DNA of 64,000 nucleotides from Tillandsia leiboldiana (Eukaryota > Streptophyta > Magnoliopsida > Poales > Bromeliaceae): assembly GCA_029204045.2 (NCBI GenBank), contig JAQNDB010000520.1, positions 1 through 64,000 on the forward strand, in the 5' to 3' direction. The notes below the pieces were generated by a model. The model saw only the letters and a program-made list of their open reading frames with translations, was not told the DNA's origin and did not search any database. This document shows positions 43,606-54,936 of this stretch, piece after piece. The number at the start of each line of letters is the position of its first letter. Position 1 is the first letter of the stretch. A program made the translations under genes and the position numbers.

Positions 43606-45921
43606 TCAAGGAAAGCATTCCAATTTCTTTACGCAAATGAATAAAACGTTTTGATCCAAAGGTTTTGTTAAAATGTCAGCTAATTGATCTTCAGTTGAAA
43701 TGTAGGAAATTTGAAGTATATTTGATTCAACTAGCTCTCTAAGAAAATGATATCTAAGTTCAATGTGTTTTGTTCTAGAGTGCAACACAGGGTTTTTTGA
43801 AATGTTTATAGCACTTGTGTTGTCACATAAAACAGTTACCGAAGTTGCTGAAATCCGGAAGTCGCTCAACACGCTTTTCATCCAAATAAGTTGAGTTGAA
43901 CAACTACCCGCTGAGATATATTCCGCTTCGGCAGTCGAGAGTGCAATGCAGTTTTGCTTTTTACTATGCCATGCAACAAGGCAGTGGCCAAGATTAAAAC
44001 ATGCACCACTCGTACTTTTCCGATCATCCACAGATCCTGCCCAATCGGCATCTGAGTATCCAATAATATCTAAACTTGTTCCCATAGGATACCAAATTCC
44101 GAAATAAATTGTTCCTTTGATGTACCGGATGATCCGTTTCACCGCTTTCAGGTGAACCTCCTTTGGTGCTGATTGATATCTCGCGCAAATCCCAACACTA
44201 AAGGATATATCCGGGCGACTAGCTGTGAGGTAAAGTAGACTTCCAATCATGCTGCGATAGAGTTTCTCGTCTACATTCTCACTAAGAGATTCACTTCCTA
44301 ATCCCTTATTCCTAGTTCCCATAGGAGTAGGAAAATCTTTAGAATCTTCTAATCCGAATTTCTTTACCAACTCCTTTGCATACTTGGATTGACACAGATG
44401 GATGCCTTCACCATTTTGTTTCACTTGCAATCCAAGAAAGTATGTCAGTTCGCCCATCATGGACATCTCAAATTCGCTTTCCATAGTTTCTGCGAATTTA
44501 GAAGCATCATTATCCTTTGTTGCTCCAAACACAATGTCATCGACATAGATTTGTGCAACAATGAAGTTATTTTGATAATGCTTCACAAAGAGAGTCCCCC
44601 CTCGAGTATAGCCCTTCTCCAAAAGGTGCTTTGTCAACCTTTCGTACCATGCTCGCGGTGCTTGTTTTAAACCGTAAAGAACCTTTTTCAAACGAAAAAC
44701 ATGGTTAGGTAGTTTACAGTCTACAAAACCTTTCGGTTGAGCTACATAAACTTCCTCATTTAAAAACCCATTTAAAAACGCGCTCTTAACGTCCATTTGA
44801 AAGAGTTTTATTTTAAAGTGACAAGCAATAGCGAATAAGATACGAATGGACTCGAGTCTAGCTACAGGGGCGAACGTTTCATCAAAGTCTATACCTTCTA
44901 TTTGAGAGTAGCCTTGAGCAACTAAACGTGCTTTGTTCCTGATGATGGTACCATCCTCATTTTTCTTGTTCTTGAAAATCCATTTAGTACCAATCACATT
45001 GTGTTGCTTCGGAGGCGTCGTTAATTCCCAGACTTTGTTGCGTTCAAACTGATGGAGCTCTTCCTGCATTGCTTCAATCCAGTAGTCATCCTGAAGAGCT
45101 TCATCTACGTTCTTCGGTTCGATCGTGGAAACATAACATGCGAATCCACAAACCAACTGTCTCCGAGTCTTGACTCCTTCTTGTGGGTCTCCAATGATGT
45201 TTGATTCAGGATGATCCTTGGAGATGCGTAAAGTTTGTTGGAATGGAGTACTCGGAGGCACATGAGATGATTCCTGCACATCAGATAAGCTTGGAGAACC
45301 ATTAGATGCATCATTAATATTGGAAGTATTATCATGAGAAGATGCATTTACAGGAGTATCATCATCAAGAGAGATATCAGGGGTAGATTTATCTGATGCA
45401 AAGTGAAAAGCTTCATCTACTTTAACATTTATAGATTCTACGATCGTCTTAGATTCCAAGTTAAATACCCGATATGCTCTACTATTTGTAGAATACCCCA
45501 AGAAAATCCCTTCGTCACTTCGAGAGTCAAACTTTTCAAGATTTTCGCGGTCACGTAAAATGTAACATCGACTCCCGAAGATAGGAAAATATTTGATGTT
45601 GGGTTTTCTACAACACCATAGTTCATATGGTGTATTTAACGTTCCCGGGCGCAAATAAACTCGATTAATAACATAGATTGCAGTGTTCACAGCTTCGGCC
45701 CAAAAATGTAGCGGTAAATTCCGGCTATGAAGCATAACACGTGCCATCTCTTGAACAACCCTGTTTTTGCGCTCGACAACACCATTCTGTTGAGGTGTAT
45801 AGGGTGCTGAGAATTCATGCTTAATGCCGTTGGAAGTGCAAAAATCAATGAATTTGGAGTTTATGAATTCTCCACCTCTATCACTTCTAACACGAATGAT
45901 CTTTTCATTCTTTTCAATCAT
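43606..45921 (-). CDS. Copia pol: integrase core, RT, RNase H, 771 aa open
   Basis: Starts inside the integrase core: RVRSDRGGEF (second Asp) at residues 10-19, and the third catalytic Glu in NGVVERKN at about 50. The linker includes SDEGIFLGYS and a Ser/Asp-rich stretch; RT spans about 300-540 with YVDDIVFGA at about 459; RNase H has SDADWAG at about 620 and ends TEDQLADILTKPLDQ. The open frame begins after a TGA at 45931-45933, which lies in the same frame as the first integrase Asp segment (VDDFSRYSW). It is therefore part of a longer gag-pol frame. The last ~15 residues are out of frame compared with copy 1. It would reverse transcribe the RNA and integrate the cDNA, but upstream lesions prevent a full polyprotein. 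Confidence 0.9.
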   Translation of the reverse strand: MIEKNEKIIRVRSDRGGEFINSKFIDFCTSNGIKHEFSAPYTPQQNGVVERKNRVVQEMARVMLHSRNLPLHFWAEAVNTAIYVINRVYLRPGTLNTPYELWCCRKPNIKYFPIFGSRCYILRDRENLEKFDSRSDEGIFLGYSTNSRAYRVFNLESKTIVESINVKVDEAFHFASDKSTPDISLDDDTPVNASSHDNTSNINDASNGSPSLSDVQESSHVPPSTPFQQTLRISKDHPESNIIGDPQEGVKTRRQLVCGFACYVSTIEPKNVDEALQDDYWIEAMQEELHQFERNKVWELTTPPKQHNVIGTKWIFKNKKNEDGTIIRNKARLVAQGYSQIEGIDFDETFAPVARLESIRILFAIACHFKIKLFQMDVKSAFLNGFLNEEVYVAQPKGFVDCKLPNHVFRLKKVLYGLKQAPRAWYERLTKHLLEKGYTRGGTLFVKHYQNNFIVAQIYVDDIVFGATKDNDASKFAETMESEFEMSMMGELTYFLGLQVKQNGEGIHLCQSKYAKELVKKFGLEDSKDFPTPMGTRNKGLGSESLSENVDEKLYRSMIGSLLYLTASRPDISFSVGICARYQSAPKEVHLKAVKRIIRYIKGTIYFGIWYPMGTSLDIIGYSDADWAGSVDDRKSTSGACFNLGHCLVAWHSKKQNCIALSTAEAEYISAGSCSTQLIWMKSVLSDFRISATSVTVLCDNTSAINISKNPVLHSRTKHIELRYHFLRELVESNILQISYISTEDQLADILTKPLDQNVLFICVKKLECFP

Positions 45922-48140
45922 AATACGAAGTCAAATCTCGTGAAAAGAATCAAAAGTATCAGCTTTCTCTTTTAAAAATGTTACCCAAGAATACCGAGAG
46001 AAATCATCAACCAATAAGAAAATATACCATTTACCTCCCAAGGATGGTTGACGTGTCGGCCCCATAAGATCCATATGCAATAATTCCAAGGGCCGTTTGG
46101 TACCGACGAGATTCAAGGATGAGAGAAGAATTCACCTTTGCGTACCCAAACCTTTCGAGTTTTGGTGTACGTCGGAAATGATTGTGAGGTTGATACCTTT
46201 GGTGAAAGCGTTTTGTTTGATCCATTGATTTTCCTTGACGTCGTCGTCTTGTTTGATGAACTACCAAGGCTTCTTCCTTTCGAATAATTTGCATTTGCTT
46301 TCCGAGGAATTACCCTTTTGGTAGTCGTTGCAAGAGGTGCTTGAGTTGAGCGTTTGGCTCCCATCTTGCAATTTCTCCTTATGTGCCCTGCACAATTACA
46401 ACGAAAACATACCTTAGTGCTTGACGATCCCGAGGAGGGTGAAGTAGGCTTGCTGTCGTTGCTTGTCGTGAATTCCGGTGTCGGAGGAGAAGATACCGAC
46501 TGAGGCACAAAAACTGTCCCAACCGAACTAAAATCGTCTTTAGTTCGATTGTATCCGAGGCCGAACTTGTTTGATTGACCAAGACCAAGAAGCTTATCCA
46601 ACTTACTCCTTCCTGATGAAAATCGCTACAAGTCATCCTTGAGTTGGAGAATGGTCTCTGTCATTTCCAATTTTTCCTGTCGAGCCTCGCCGTTGAGCTT
46701 CAAGAAGTAATTCGCTTTGTTAACCATATCTATATAATTCTTCTTGAATTGCTCATTGGACTCTTGAAGGGAAACATTTGCTTTTATCAGATTATCCCTT
46801 TCCACTTCAAGATCGGTCGAGAGAGAAGTTACCCTTTTTAGTTCTTCTTCGAGATCCTGCAATCTCCCACTCAACCCCTTGTTTTGCTTAGCCAGTTTCT
46901 TTGAATCCCTCAAAAGTCTGTGGTAGGCTAGAGCAAAATCTTCACCTTCCGAATCATCCGATTCATTGTCCGTTGCATTCTTTTCAACAGTGGAGTTGGA
47001 CAATGACTCGGATGTACTTGCCATTAAGCACATGAAGGGTGAAGATGTGGACGCGTGGAACGCTGTTGCGTTGTCTTCTTCATCACTTGACGATGACTCA
47101 TTTGACGATGAGGTGTCATCCCAAGTGACGGCTTGCATCGCCTTCTTCTTAGACGAATTCTTAGTTGGACATTCCGTTGAGATATGGCCGTACCCTCGGC
47201 ACTTGAAGCATTGGATTTGTCCTTCTGTGCTTTTCTTATCCTTAGAAAAACCCTCTTGCTTTCTTGACTTGTAACTTGAAGAACCCTTGCCTTTCTTCGA
47301 CTTTACGAAGGATGGAGTTTTGCTTGAATTACCCCTTCAAAAGTTTCGGCGAAATCTTCTTGTCAAGAGAGCGAGCTGCTTCTCAAAGTCCTCCATAGAT
47401 AAATTCTCGTCATCGCCTGAGGAGGATGAATCAGCGTCTTCTTCTTTTGTTGTTTTCAAAGCATAACCTGAAGATTTAGAAGAGGATGCCTTTCCCGAAG
47501 AATAGTTAGTAGGAAATGTCATTTCATAAGTTTGTAAAGAACCAACTAATTCTTCTACACGGATTTCGTCCGGGTGTTTAATAGTTTCAATGGCTGTAAC
47601 CTTGGAACGAAATCTTTCAGGAAGAGTTCTTAAGATCTTTCTTACAATTTTAAATTCTGGAATCTTCTCTCCCAAGTTAGCAAATGAGTTTACGATGTCT
47701 TGCAATCGTGTGTAATAGTCTGTGAACGATTCATTTTCTGCCATGAAAATAGAGTCAAACTTGCTCGTAAGCATTTGCAGTTTCTGAATCTTCACAAGGT
47801 TAGTTCCCTCATGCGTAACTTGAAGAACAACCCAGATTTCTTTCGCAGTCTCACATGCCGAGACGCGAGAGAACTCTTTTTGTGATAAGGCATTAAATAA
47901 AGTATTTATTCCCTTGCCATTGTAAGAAGATATATCAATCTCTTCTTTGGTCCATTTCGACCTAGGTTTGAGGGTGCGAACATCACCAATAATTTCAGTT
48001 GGATTAGACCATCCTAATTCAATTGATTGCCACACCCGATCGTCGATGGAAATTAAAAAGGCTTTCATCCGTACTTTCCAGTACGCATAATTTGTTCCAT
48101 CGAAGAACGGGGGTCGGTTGATGTTTCCACCTTCAACCAT
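45922..48140 (-). pseudogene. Copia gag, zinc knuckles and integrase start; protease deleted
   Basis: Gag starts at ATG 48140 with FDGTNYAYWKVRMKAF, the UBN2/copia gag signature. Knuckles are CFKCRGYGHISTEC (about 47175-47215) and CFRCNCAGHIRRNC (about 46370-46410), with a coiled-coil-like stretch between. In-frame stops are TGA 47337-47339 and TAG 46626-46628. At about 46115 the text jumps from VWVRKGEFFSHP to LVGTKRPLELLHMDL of integrase, with a frame change. The aspartic protease (DSG motif) and the HHCC/GAG-preintegrase segment, normally some 200-250 codons, are absent. Copy 1 has the same deletion, so it belongs to the element. Confidence 0.88.
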
Positions 48141-48159
48141 TGTTTACAACCCTATTCCC

Positions 48160-48171
48160 GCTCCGATACCA
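48160..48171 (-). other. Primer-binding site of copia
   Basis: The minus strand reads TGGTATCGGAGC two bases after the LTR end (AACCCAACA). One mismatch to the usual TGGTATCAGAGC. Confidence 0.85.
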
Positions 48172-48173
48172 CT

Positions 48174-49532
48174 TGTTGGGTTATATGTATAATAGGATCT
48201 AAATAGGGGAAAAAACACCTAGAGGGGGGTGAATAGGTGTAAACCGTAAACACTCAAAAATCTTTGCGATATAAAAACCCAATGCGGAAAAATAAATAAC
48301 ACGCAGAGATTTTTACATGGAAAACTCCAAACCGGAGTAAAAAACCACGGGACCGATAACACGGTGAAATCCACTAGAATTAGACACGTACAAGGTGATA
48401 TACCGTACTCACAGACGACTCAACCTTTTCCATACGCTCCTAGTTGATCTTCTCCGCTCGCTCCACGACGCTTCTCGAATCCACGATGTGCGTCCAACGC
48501 CGAATCCACGGCGTCCAACGTCGAGTCCACGACGTCCGACCGAATCCACGGTCTTCACCCAGTAGTACGCTTCGAATCCACGAACGTACCTCGCTCCGAA
48601 TCCACGATATCGGTTGCACCTTGAATCCACAAGGCCACGCGAGTCCACGCGCCGATTTTGGGGTAAATCGTTGTTTTTTGGGTGGTGATGATCCGCCGAA
48701 TACTTAGATTAGAAATAGATCGGAAATACCATCTAAGTATTCATTGATTTGATTCTACTCAAAATGTGAGTATGAAAACCTAGAATCAAATCAATCAATA
48801 TAGATGAAGAAACATAAGATTAAATCTAGTATTTCCTTTCTTCTCTATATGTGGATCTTAGACCGTATAAAAGATGACGGCTTTTAGGTTTAGCGGCCTC
48901 TTTTTCGGAATATGTGGATTAACCCTAGAAAAAGAATCACATGGTCTATTTATAGGTTAGAAACCCTTGGAAGAAGACAAGGATCAAAAACTAACCTTTT
49001 CTGGAGTTTTTACATGACGACGATCCGGATCGGAGATCGGCGATCCGGATTGCAGTAGCGAGAAAAACAGTCTCCAGAAAAATGACGGTTCGGGATCCGG
49101 ATCGAAGTGCTTGATCCGGATCGTTCATACAGTTCACCAAACTTCAACGTTCGGGATCCGGATTGCAGTAGCGTGATCCGGATCGTTCAAATAAATTGGT
49201 AAACTCAATGTTCGGGATCCGGATCAAGGGAAGCTACGATCCGGATTGAACTGGTGTATGAACGAACCACCTTCGGGATCCGGATTGAACAGTCTGATCC
49301 GGATCCTGAACATGTCCCATGTCCAGTTTTTGATATTTATGCAATAACAAATCCATCCAAGTGTTTCTACACTATAAGAAGTATTCGGATCACCAAAGAT
49401 ATTAAGTTAAACATACCTGATCCTTTTGAATTCTTCTTTCTTGAGATTGAGTTATATGATCCAACTTTCTTTTCCTTCAATCTTCAAGACTTAACCGAAT
49501 TCACGAAATACGCCAACTTAAATTCCGTAACA
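48174..49532 (-). mobile_element. Copia copy 2 5' LTR
   Basis: 1359 bp, TGTTACGG...CCCAACA on the minus strand. TATA at 48946-48955 and the palindrome array at about 49021-49306. No indels compared with 28229-29587 that change total length. Confidence 0.95.
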
Positions 49533-50013
49533 CCCGCTGCTCCGACAACTGTGTCACTGAAACCAGCTGCTCGCTCACTCTGCCGCTAATAAGCCTCTAA
49601 CAATCCTGTCAGCTGGGTCCGGAGTTCTCTGACCTCAATCCAGGTATCCGGCCCAAAACCCACCGCTCAAGCTCAACTGCTATGACAGGATGCACACGGG
49701 TCAACACCCAGCGTCGGGGAGACACCGCTCGCCACGACGAAACCACAAAACAGCACACAACAGCGCTCGACCCAATCCAGCAAAAGTCTAAAGCATGTCA
49801 CCTATTCCACAGCATTATGTTGTCTGCAGCCAACATAATCAATTAGGAGAATAAACATGCCAATCACTCGTCCCGTCCCCTGGGAGAGGTATAAAAGGCA
49901 ATCAGGACTCTCGCTATAAATCACGACTCTCACGAAGTCAACCAAGGAACCATAAGCCTAGGGTTTCTAGGTCCACCATGACCTACAACCTAGGCTCTGA
50001 TACCACTCTAATC
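49533..50013 (-). other. C leader right of copia, with PBS
   Basis: It begins cccgctgctccgacaactgtg, one surviving unit of the repeat that is amplified at 58057-58340. The PBS TGGTATCAGAGC (minus) is at 49994-50005, 8 bp from L2. Confidence 0.88.
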
Positions 50014-51632
50014 TGTCACGCCCCGGGGTCGAAACTGTGACCCGGGCTCGCCAACAGATCCGCCACCTATGCCAAACCCGCATAGGCGAAGCGTCCTACC
50101 TGCAAGAAAAGTACTACAGCTAAACAGATATCTGAGCTATAAATAAAAAAAAATCTGCTGTATAACTAAAATCAATCACTGTACAACTCGAAATAATACA
50201 ACAATGTCCATCTCCCAAAAATGATAATCATACAGTATCCACATATACAAAACTCAGAACTCAACAGGGAGGTATCTCCAATAAATACATCAGTGTACAG
50301 GCTCTCAATACATATAAAATCCTCACTACATCAGTCTCTCAAAAGAGGAAAAATAAAGTAACTAATCAGCTGAAGATCTCCTCTAAAGGGTACCGCTACT
50401 CTCCAATGACAGGTAGGGGGCTAGCTCGTGACTCCCTCGCCTCGATCAACAACCGTAGAATTAGCAACACCCGCTAAGACTCTGCAAAACAAAGGAGAGG
50501 AAGGGGAAAAGAGGGGGGAAACCCCCAATGGGTGTGAGAACTACACCAAGAAGGGAGTTCTCAGTGGGTACCACCGCCAGGCCCGACGGTCTGCCCACCA
50601 AGTCCTCAAGAGACATAAAATAACCAATGCAGTAAAACTGAATAAGTGAGCTAAAGACACTCGTCAGCAATCATGCCTCTATCTATATGCTCAAAAGGGG
50701 GAACCAAAGAATGGTATGCAACCACTAGCACATGAAGTGCACAATCGACCCAATCGAGCTGACTGCCACATCTGGTCCTGTCAAACTTGCTCCCACCTAC
50801 AACCACCTCCCACTGCTGGGCAGGAATTACGTAGGGTGTCCAAACGGACTAACTCGCTATCGAATAGTGGCTCGTGCAGGCTATGGTCGAAATCCACTCT
50901 CTCTCTCAGAACGGATAGACTCAATATGCTCAACCCCACACACAACGGTCAAAGTACTCTCAACAACACCGGACCACCGTCAAATCAAACGGCTCCCAAC
51001 AATACTAGTACTGGTATAATCCCTGCTACCAGACTCCACTCAGCCCCCACGCACGAGTGCAACAATATGAGTACCTGCCTTCAATAAACCCAATCAGATG
51101 GACCGGTATGGAACCCGGTACTGCCTGCTCTGCTGTCGAAATCAGTAACTGATCGGCACATGGCTCGATCTCAATATATGTAACGGACCGGCACACGGCT
51201 CGGTCAAAATATAAGTAACAGACCGGCACACGGCTCGGTCAAAGCCTACCTCCGGAGTGGCACTCGAGGGGAGCGACCCACACGAGTAAAGTATCTCTGT
51301 AACAAGTATCTCTGTATAGCAGGAATGGATCACAACTCTGATCAAAGTGGGAAAACCCATCCACTAAACGATAAGTGGGAAACTCCATCCACTAGAGAAA
51401 ACCGATACCCAATCTAATGCATAGGTAAACATCCGGTTAACCGCCCAATATCCGCGGTCACCGCAAAACCCCACAACTAATCCAACCTGTCCCAGACACA
51501 AAGTCCCGACTACACTATCCAGATCCCTGCTCGAACCCGAGCAACACTGACCACCTGACTAACAAAGAAGGAGAAAGGAAAATCATGGTTTCTCCTAAGT
51601 CAAGTTCCAATAAGTAGTGTACACTACACTAA

Positions 51633-52030
51633 TAATAAAAATTAGTGGCAAATATATTGTGGCCACATAAATTATTGCCACTAAATTCTCATAATTAATG
51701 GCGATTTTGTAAATATTGCCACTGTTATTATTATTTTTGATGGCCAAATATTATCGCCACCAATAATAAAAATTAGTGGCAAATATATTGTGGCCACATA
51801 AATTATTGCCACTAAATTCTCATAATTAATGGCGATTATGTAAATATTGCCACTGTTATTATTATTTTTTGATGGCCAAACATTATCGCCACCAATAATA
51901 AAAATTAGTGGCAAATATATTGTGGCCACATAAATTATTGGCACTAAATTTTCATAATTAATGACAATTATATAAATATTGCCACCGATATTATTACTTT
52001 TTGGTGGCCAAATATTATCGCCACCAAATA
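51633..52030. repeat. Subterminal ~131-bp triplication in CACTA
   Basis: Three head-to-tail blocks starting taataataaaaattagtggc, each containing several GTGGC/GCCAC words spaced 20-35 bp. The right subterminal region (55080-55560) has the same words but not the same block. Confidence 0.88.
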
Positions 52031-52479
52031 AAAATAATAATAATTTTTTTTTTTATCAAATCAAAATTTATTAGTTTCGGTGGTGACATATTATTGTCAC
52101 CATATAATTTTTTACATTTAATTTTTAGTGGCGAAAACTTGTCGCCACCAAATATATATATATATTTTCTTGTTTTTTTGTGGCCATAATTTATAGTCAC
52201 CATATAATCTTTAATTTTTTTTTTCAATTAGTTCTATTGTGGCAAAAAAAATTTTGCCATCAAATAAATTTTTTTTTCATTTGGTGGCAAGAATTTATGG
52301 CCACTATATAGTTTTTAATTTTTCTTACAATTAATTTTTTTTGGCAAAAATTTTTGGCCACCAAATACTTTTTTTATTTTTATTTGATGGCCATAATTTA
52401 TGGCCACCATATTCTTAGAAGACAAGAATAAAAAAAATTCGATCCAAAAAATTTGGCCTAAAATTTGGTCCAATAAAAA

Positions 52480-52860
52480 TGGTTAAAAACCCAGCCCGAA
52501 TAACCAAAAAAAAAAAAAAAAAAAAAACACGATCAAAACCCTTTCTCCCTTTCCCCCTCCCCACCTCGTGCGCGCCTCACCGCGCCTCACCCTGCCACAC
52601 TCCTCTTTCACCTCGCCCCTCACTCACCAACAAATCCCCTCTCCACCGATCTCTCTCCCTCTCCACCGATCTTCGATCCCTCTCCACCGATCTCTCTCCC
52701 TCTCCACCGATCTCTCTCAACACCAAACCCGTAAGAAATCGCACACTTTTCGTTGTTCTAGGGTTTGATTTGGTACGACGATTGAGATTACGGTGGTTCT
52801 TCTTCGCTCTTTGAAGTTGAAACTGGAAACCCTATATCAATTGCTTTGGCTTTGAGGATA
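52480..52860 (+). pseudogene. Captured promoter/5'-UTR-like sequence inside CACTA
   Basis: Follows a 22-base A tract (52507-52528). Pyrimidine-rich DNA contains four copies of ctctccaccgatct, then ttgttctagggtttgatttgg, typical of plant 5' leaders. It differs in composition from the AT-rich CACTA ends, so it was probably taken from a host gene. The gene of origin is unknown. Confidence 0.5.
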
Positions 52861-53205
52861 TTGATTTCGAGTATAAGATAGTTGCTATTAATGCGGTATT
52901 GTGCGTGCTTGATCTTTTCTTTCATGTTTTTCAGATGCAGGAACCGCAGCTCGTTAATTCGACATTAGATTCTTAACTAGTATTGCAATTAAACATGTAG
53001 CTGTAAATTACTCGTAGCTCAATTATGCTGAGATTGTGTTACATTCCAAACTTGTGCTTTCAATTTCTAAGTTATACTTGCATAGTCGTTTTCAAACTCG
53101 TATGCTCGAGTGATGCAAATGCTGAAGCCACTGCAGCTTTCTTTTTTTTTTTTCTTTGTTTTTAATCAGTTTTTGGAGATTACTTGAAAGAGCTCAGGTA
53201 CAGTT

Positions 53206-53409
53206 CGGCGCTTTGCCGCAGGAACAGATGCGAAGTTTGCACTATATACCATTAATCGCAAATTAAATGCCGGTGCTCTTCCCGCCTTGTATATTGAGGC
53301 CGTTAAGGATGGGGAAGAACCTATGATTTTTGGTCCCAGGACAGTTTTGGTTAATTATGGCCGAGGTTGGATGTTGCAGACATTTACTGAAGAATGTATT
53401 ATAGGCTAG
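53206..53409 (+). pseudogene. Captured gene fragment, unrecognised, 67 codons
   Basis: A plus-strand frame without stops reads RRFAAGTDAKFALYTINRKL and further on EAVKDGEEPMIFGP and YGRGWMLQTFTE, ending in TAG at 53407. The balanced composition is protein-like, unlike the surrounding AT-rich intron-like DNA. I do not recognise the family. It is probably an exon of a host gene caught by the CACTA element. Confidence 0.5.
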
Positions 53410-53738
53410 TCTTGATCAGTTGGAACTTCACTTACTTTTATCAACAAACTGGAACTTAACATTCTTGATTTCTTGTGAAGTCGTCCACGGAGATGCAAAA
53501 GGAATGCAGTCTACATCAGTCAGTAACAAGGTATGTTATATTCATAGAATAAGTGCTGCTATAGATATCATCAAAGGTCTCCTTAAAGGCTGCTTATATG
53601 TTGGCAATCACGCGTGATGTGCAGTGACTAATTTACATTCTTGCCCTGAGGCATTGCCAATGCATCCGCGGTTACCAATAGTATTACTCTATTTATAATG
53701 TTTTTCTTTTTGGGTTTGAATCTTGCTTTTTATTTCGC

Positions 53739-53777
53739 AGAAACCACCAGAACTCCAGTCCATGAAGAAGCCCAGTG
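53739..53777 (+). pseudogene. Candidate captured small exon
   Basis: ttatttcgcag precedes aaaccaccagaactccagtc and gtgagt follows, giving a 35-40-nt exon reading KPPELQSMKKPS. It is consistent with a linker exon of the gene fragment at 54614-54936, but too short to assign. A similar candidate ends at aacaag|gtatgt (53530). Confidence 0.4.
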
Positions 53778-54160
53778 GTGAGTTAACACTTTTGAATTAT
53801 ATTTGCAAGATATTGCTTGTCTTTGCCTTCATATTCCTTCTTGGTGGAATATTAACTATGTTTCTAGAAACTCTTCCGAGCTTACTCTTATTTGCACCAT
53901 CTCTGTAATTCGTCTGTTGTTGATTCAATGTTATTTCACAGTTTTGTGCATCACTAAATTTTCTCTGCATATTACAGATACAAATGATTTATGCAAATTT
54001 TATAGTTTTGTACTAATATTGCAATCGGAATCTGAGCATGGTGTTACATTATGTTAAACCTTGGTTGTTTTACCTTTTTATCTTTCTCAATTTCGACCGG
54101 AAAGTAATCTATCAACTCTTTAAGCTGGCATTTAGGTTTCATGACCTTCATGGTCTGAGT

Positions 54161-54318
54161 GTTTTTTTTTTTTTTTTTTTTTTGAGAGAGAAAAAGATAG
54201 CATGCTATCCGTTTCGTTTATTTTTTAAATAAACTTAGTTGGAAATGTAAAGCAATTAGGCTTCGAACTCGAATCTTGGATATCAACCATCAAGTTCTTT
54301 ACCACTTGCGCTAGGGAC
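54161..54318 (-). mobile_element. SINE-like insertion in CACTA interior
   Basis: On the minus strand: head ccctagcgcaagtggtaaag with an A-box-like TAGCGCAAGTGG (54301-54313), a B-box-like GTTCGAAGCC (54258-54268) about 35-45 bp later, a ~100-bp body, and a 3' A tract (T run 54162-54183 on the plus strand). This is the layout of tRNA-derived plant SINEs. I could not find a clear target duplication. Confidence 0.65.
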
Positions 54319-54613
54319 TGTTGATATCTGTATGCTGTTTTGACTCAAGCTGGAGGGTATCCAAATCCTATTGGATACCTTAGAGCAATGTATGCCTTTA
54401 ACAAGTTCGTAGGATTTTATAGGTTCAAGTTTTTTAAGCAGTACCTGATTGTATTAGTTGATCAGCTCAGTTAAAGTTGGCCAAATCCTTTCTCAATTTT
54501 AGAAGCATATAATAGGTGAATAATGACCGTGTTCTATTGCCTCTATCATCTATTTTTAGGAATAATCTCCATCCCTGAATGTTGACTTGAAAAGTAATTC
54601 CACTTATCTTCTT

Positions 54614-54936
54614 AGCTTGACGGAGATTCAGAATGCACGTGGCATCATGGATGTGCTTTCAGAGATGTTGAATGTCTTGGATCCCGGAAACAAGGAGGTA
54701 TCTCATTTCATCCTTATAATTATCTGGCTTCTTTAAGAAACACATTGATAGATTAAATTTATTTGGAAGCTGACCTTGTTTAAGAAACTTATTTGGAAGC
54801 TAACCCTTCCCAAACTAACAACTGCTTATTTATTTTTCTGATTCGCAGGGACTTAGGCAAGAGGTGATAGTTGACCTTGTAGAACAGTGCCGCAATTACA
54901 AGCAGCGAGTGGTACAACTTGTCAACACAACATCGT
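54614..54936 (+). pseudogene. Captured TOM1-like (TOL) GAT-domain fragment
   Basis: Two exons with clean splice sites: 54614-54697 (LTEIQNARGIMDVLSEML, then LDPGNKE) with donor gtatct, and 54849 to about 54936 after attcgcag (GLRQEVIVDLVEQCRNYKQR, then VVQLVNTTS). They join in phase 0. This is the start of the GAT domain of plant TOM1-like VHS-domain proteins, which bind ubiquitinated cargo in endosomal sorting. The upstream VHS domain and the rest of GAT are missing, and the frame runs into CACTA sequence and a stop (RLSGIFRI*). It is a captured fragment, not a functional gene. Confidence 0.82.

Larger units (their letters stand above)
39830..49532 (-). mobile_element. Ty1/copia element, copy 2 (3' LTR missing)
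   Basis: It holds the interior from the PPT to the PBS (48160-48171) and the 5' LTR 48174-49532. Over 40545-45000 it is almost base-for-base the same as 30306-34800. It is probably the same locus as copy 1 (see findings). Confidence 0.9.

Noticed and set aside
28229..49532. Genuine tandem duplication of the copia element
   Set aside because: The second copy lacks a 3' LTR, starts at an N gap, and repeats the unique C-leader flank; indels cluster at the gap. An assembly overlap explains this better, though reads are needed.
54258..54313. tRNA gene suggested by A and B boxes
   Set aside because: No acceptor stem or anticodon arm could be built, and an A tail follows; a SINE is a better fit.
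54614..54936. Functional TOM1-like gene
   Set aside because: Only the start of the GAT domain is present; no VHS domain, the frame runs into CACTA sequence and stops.
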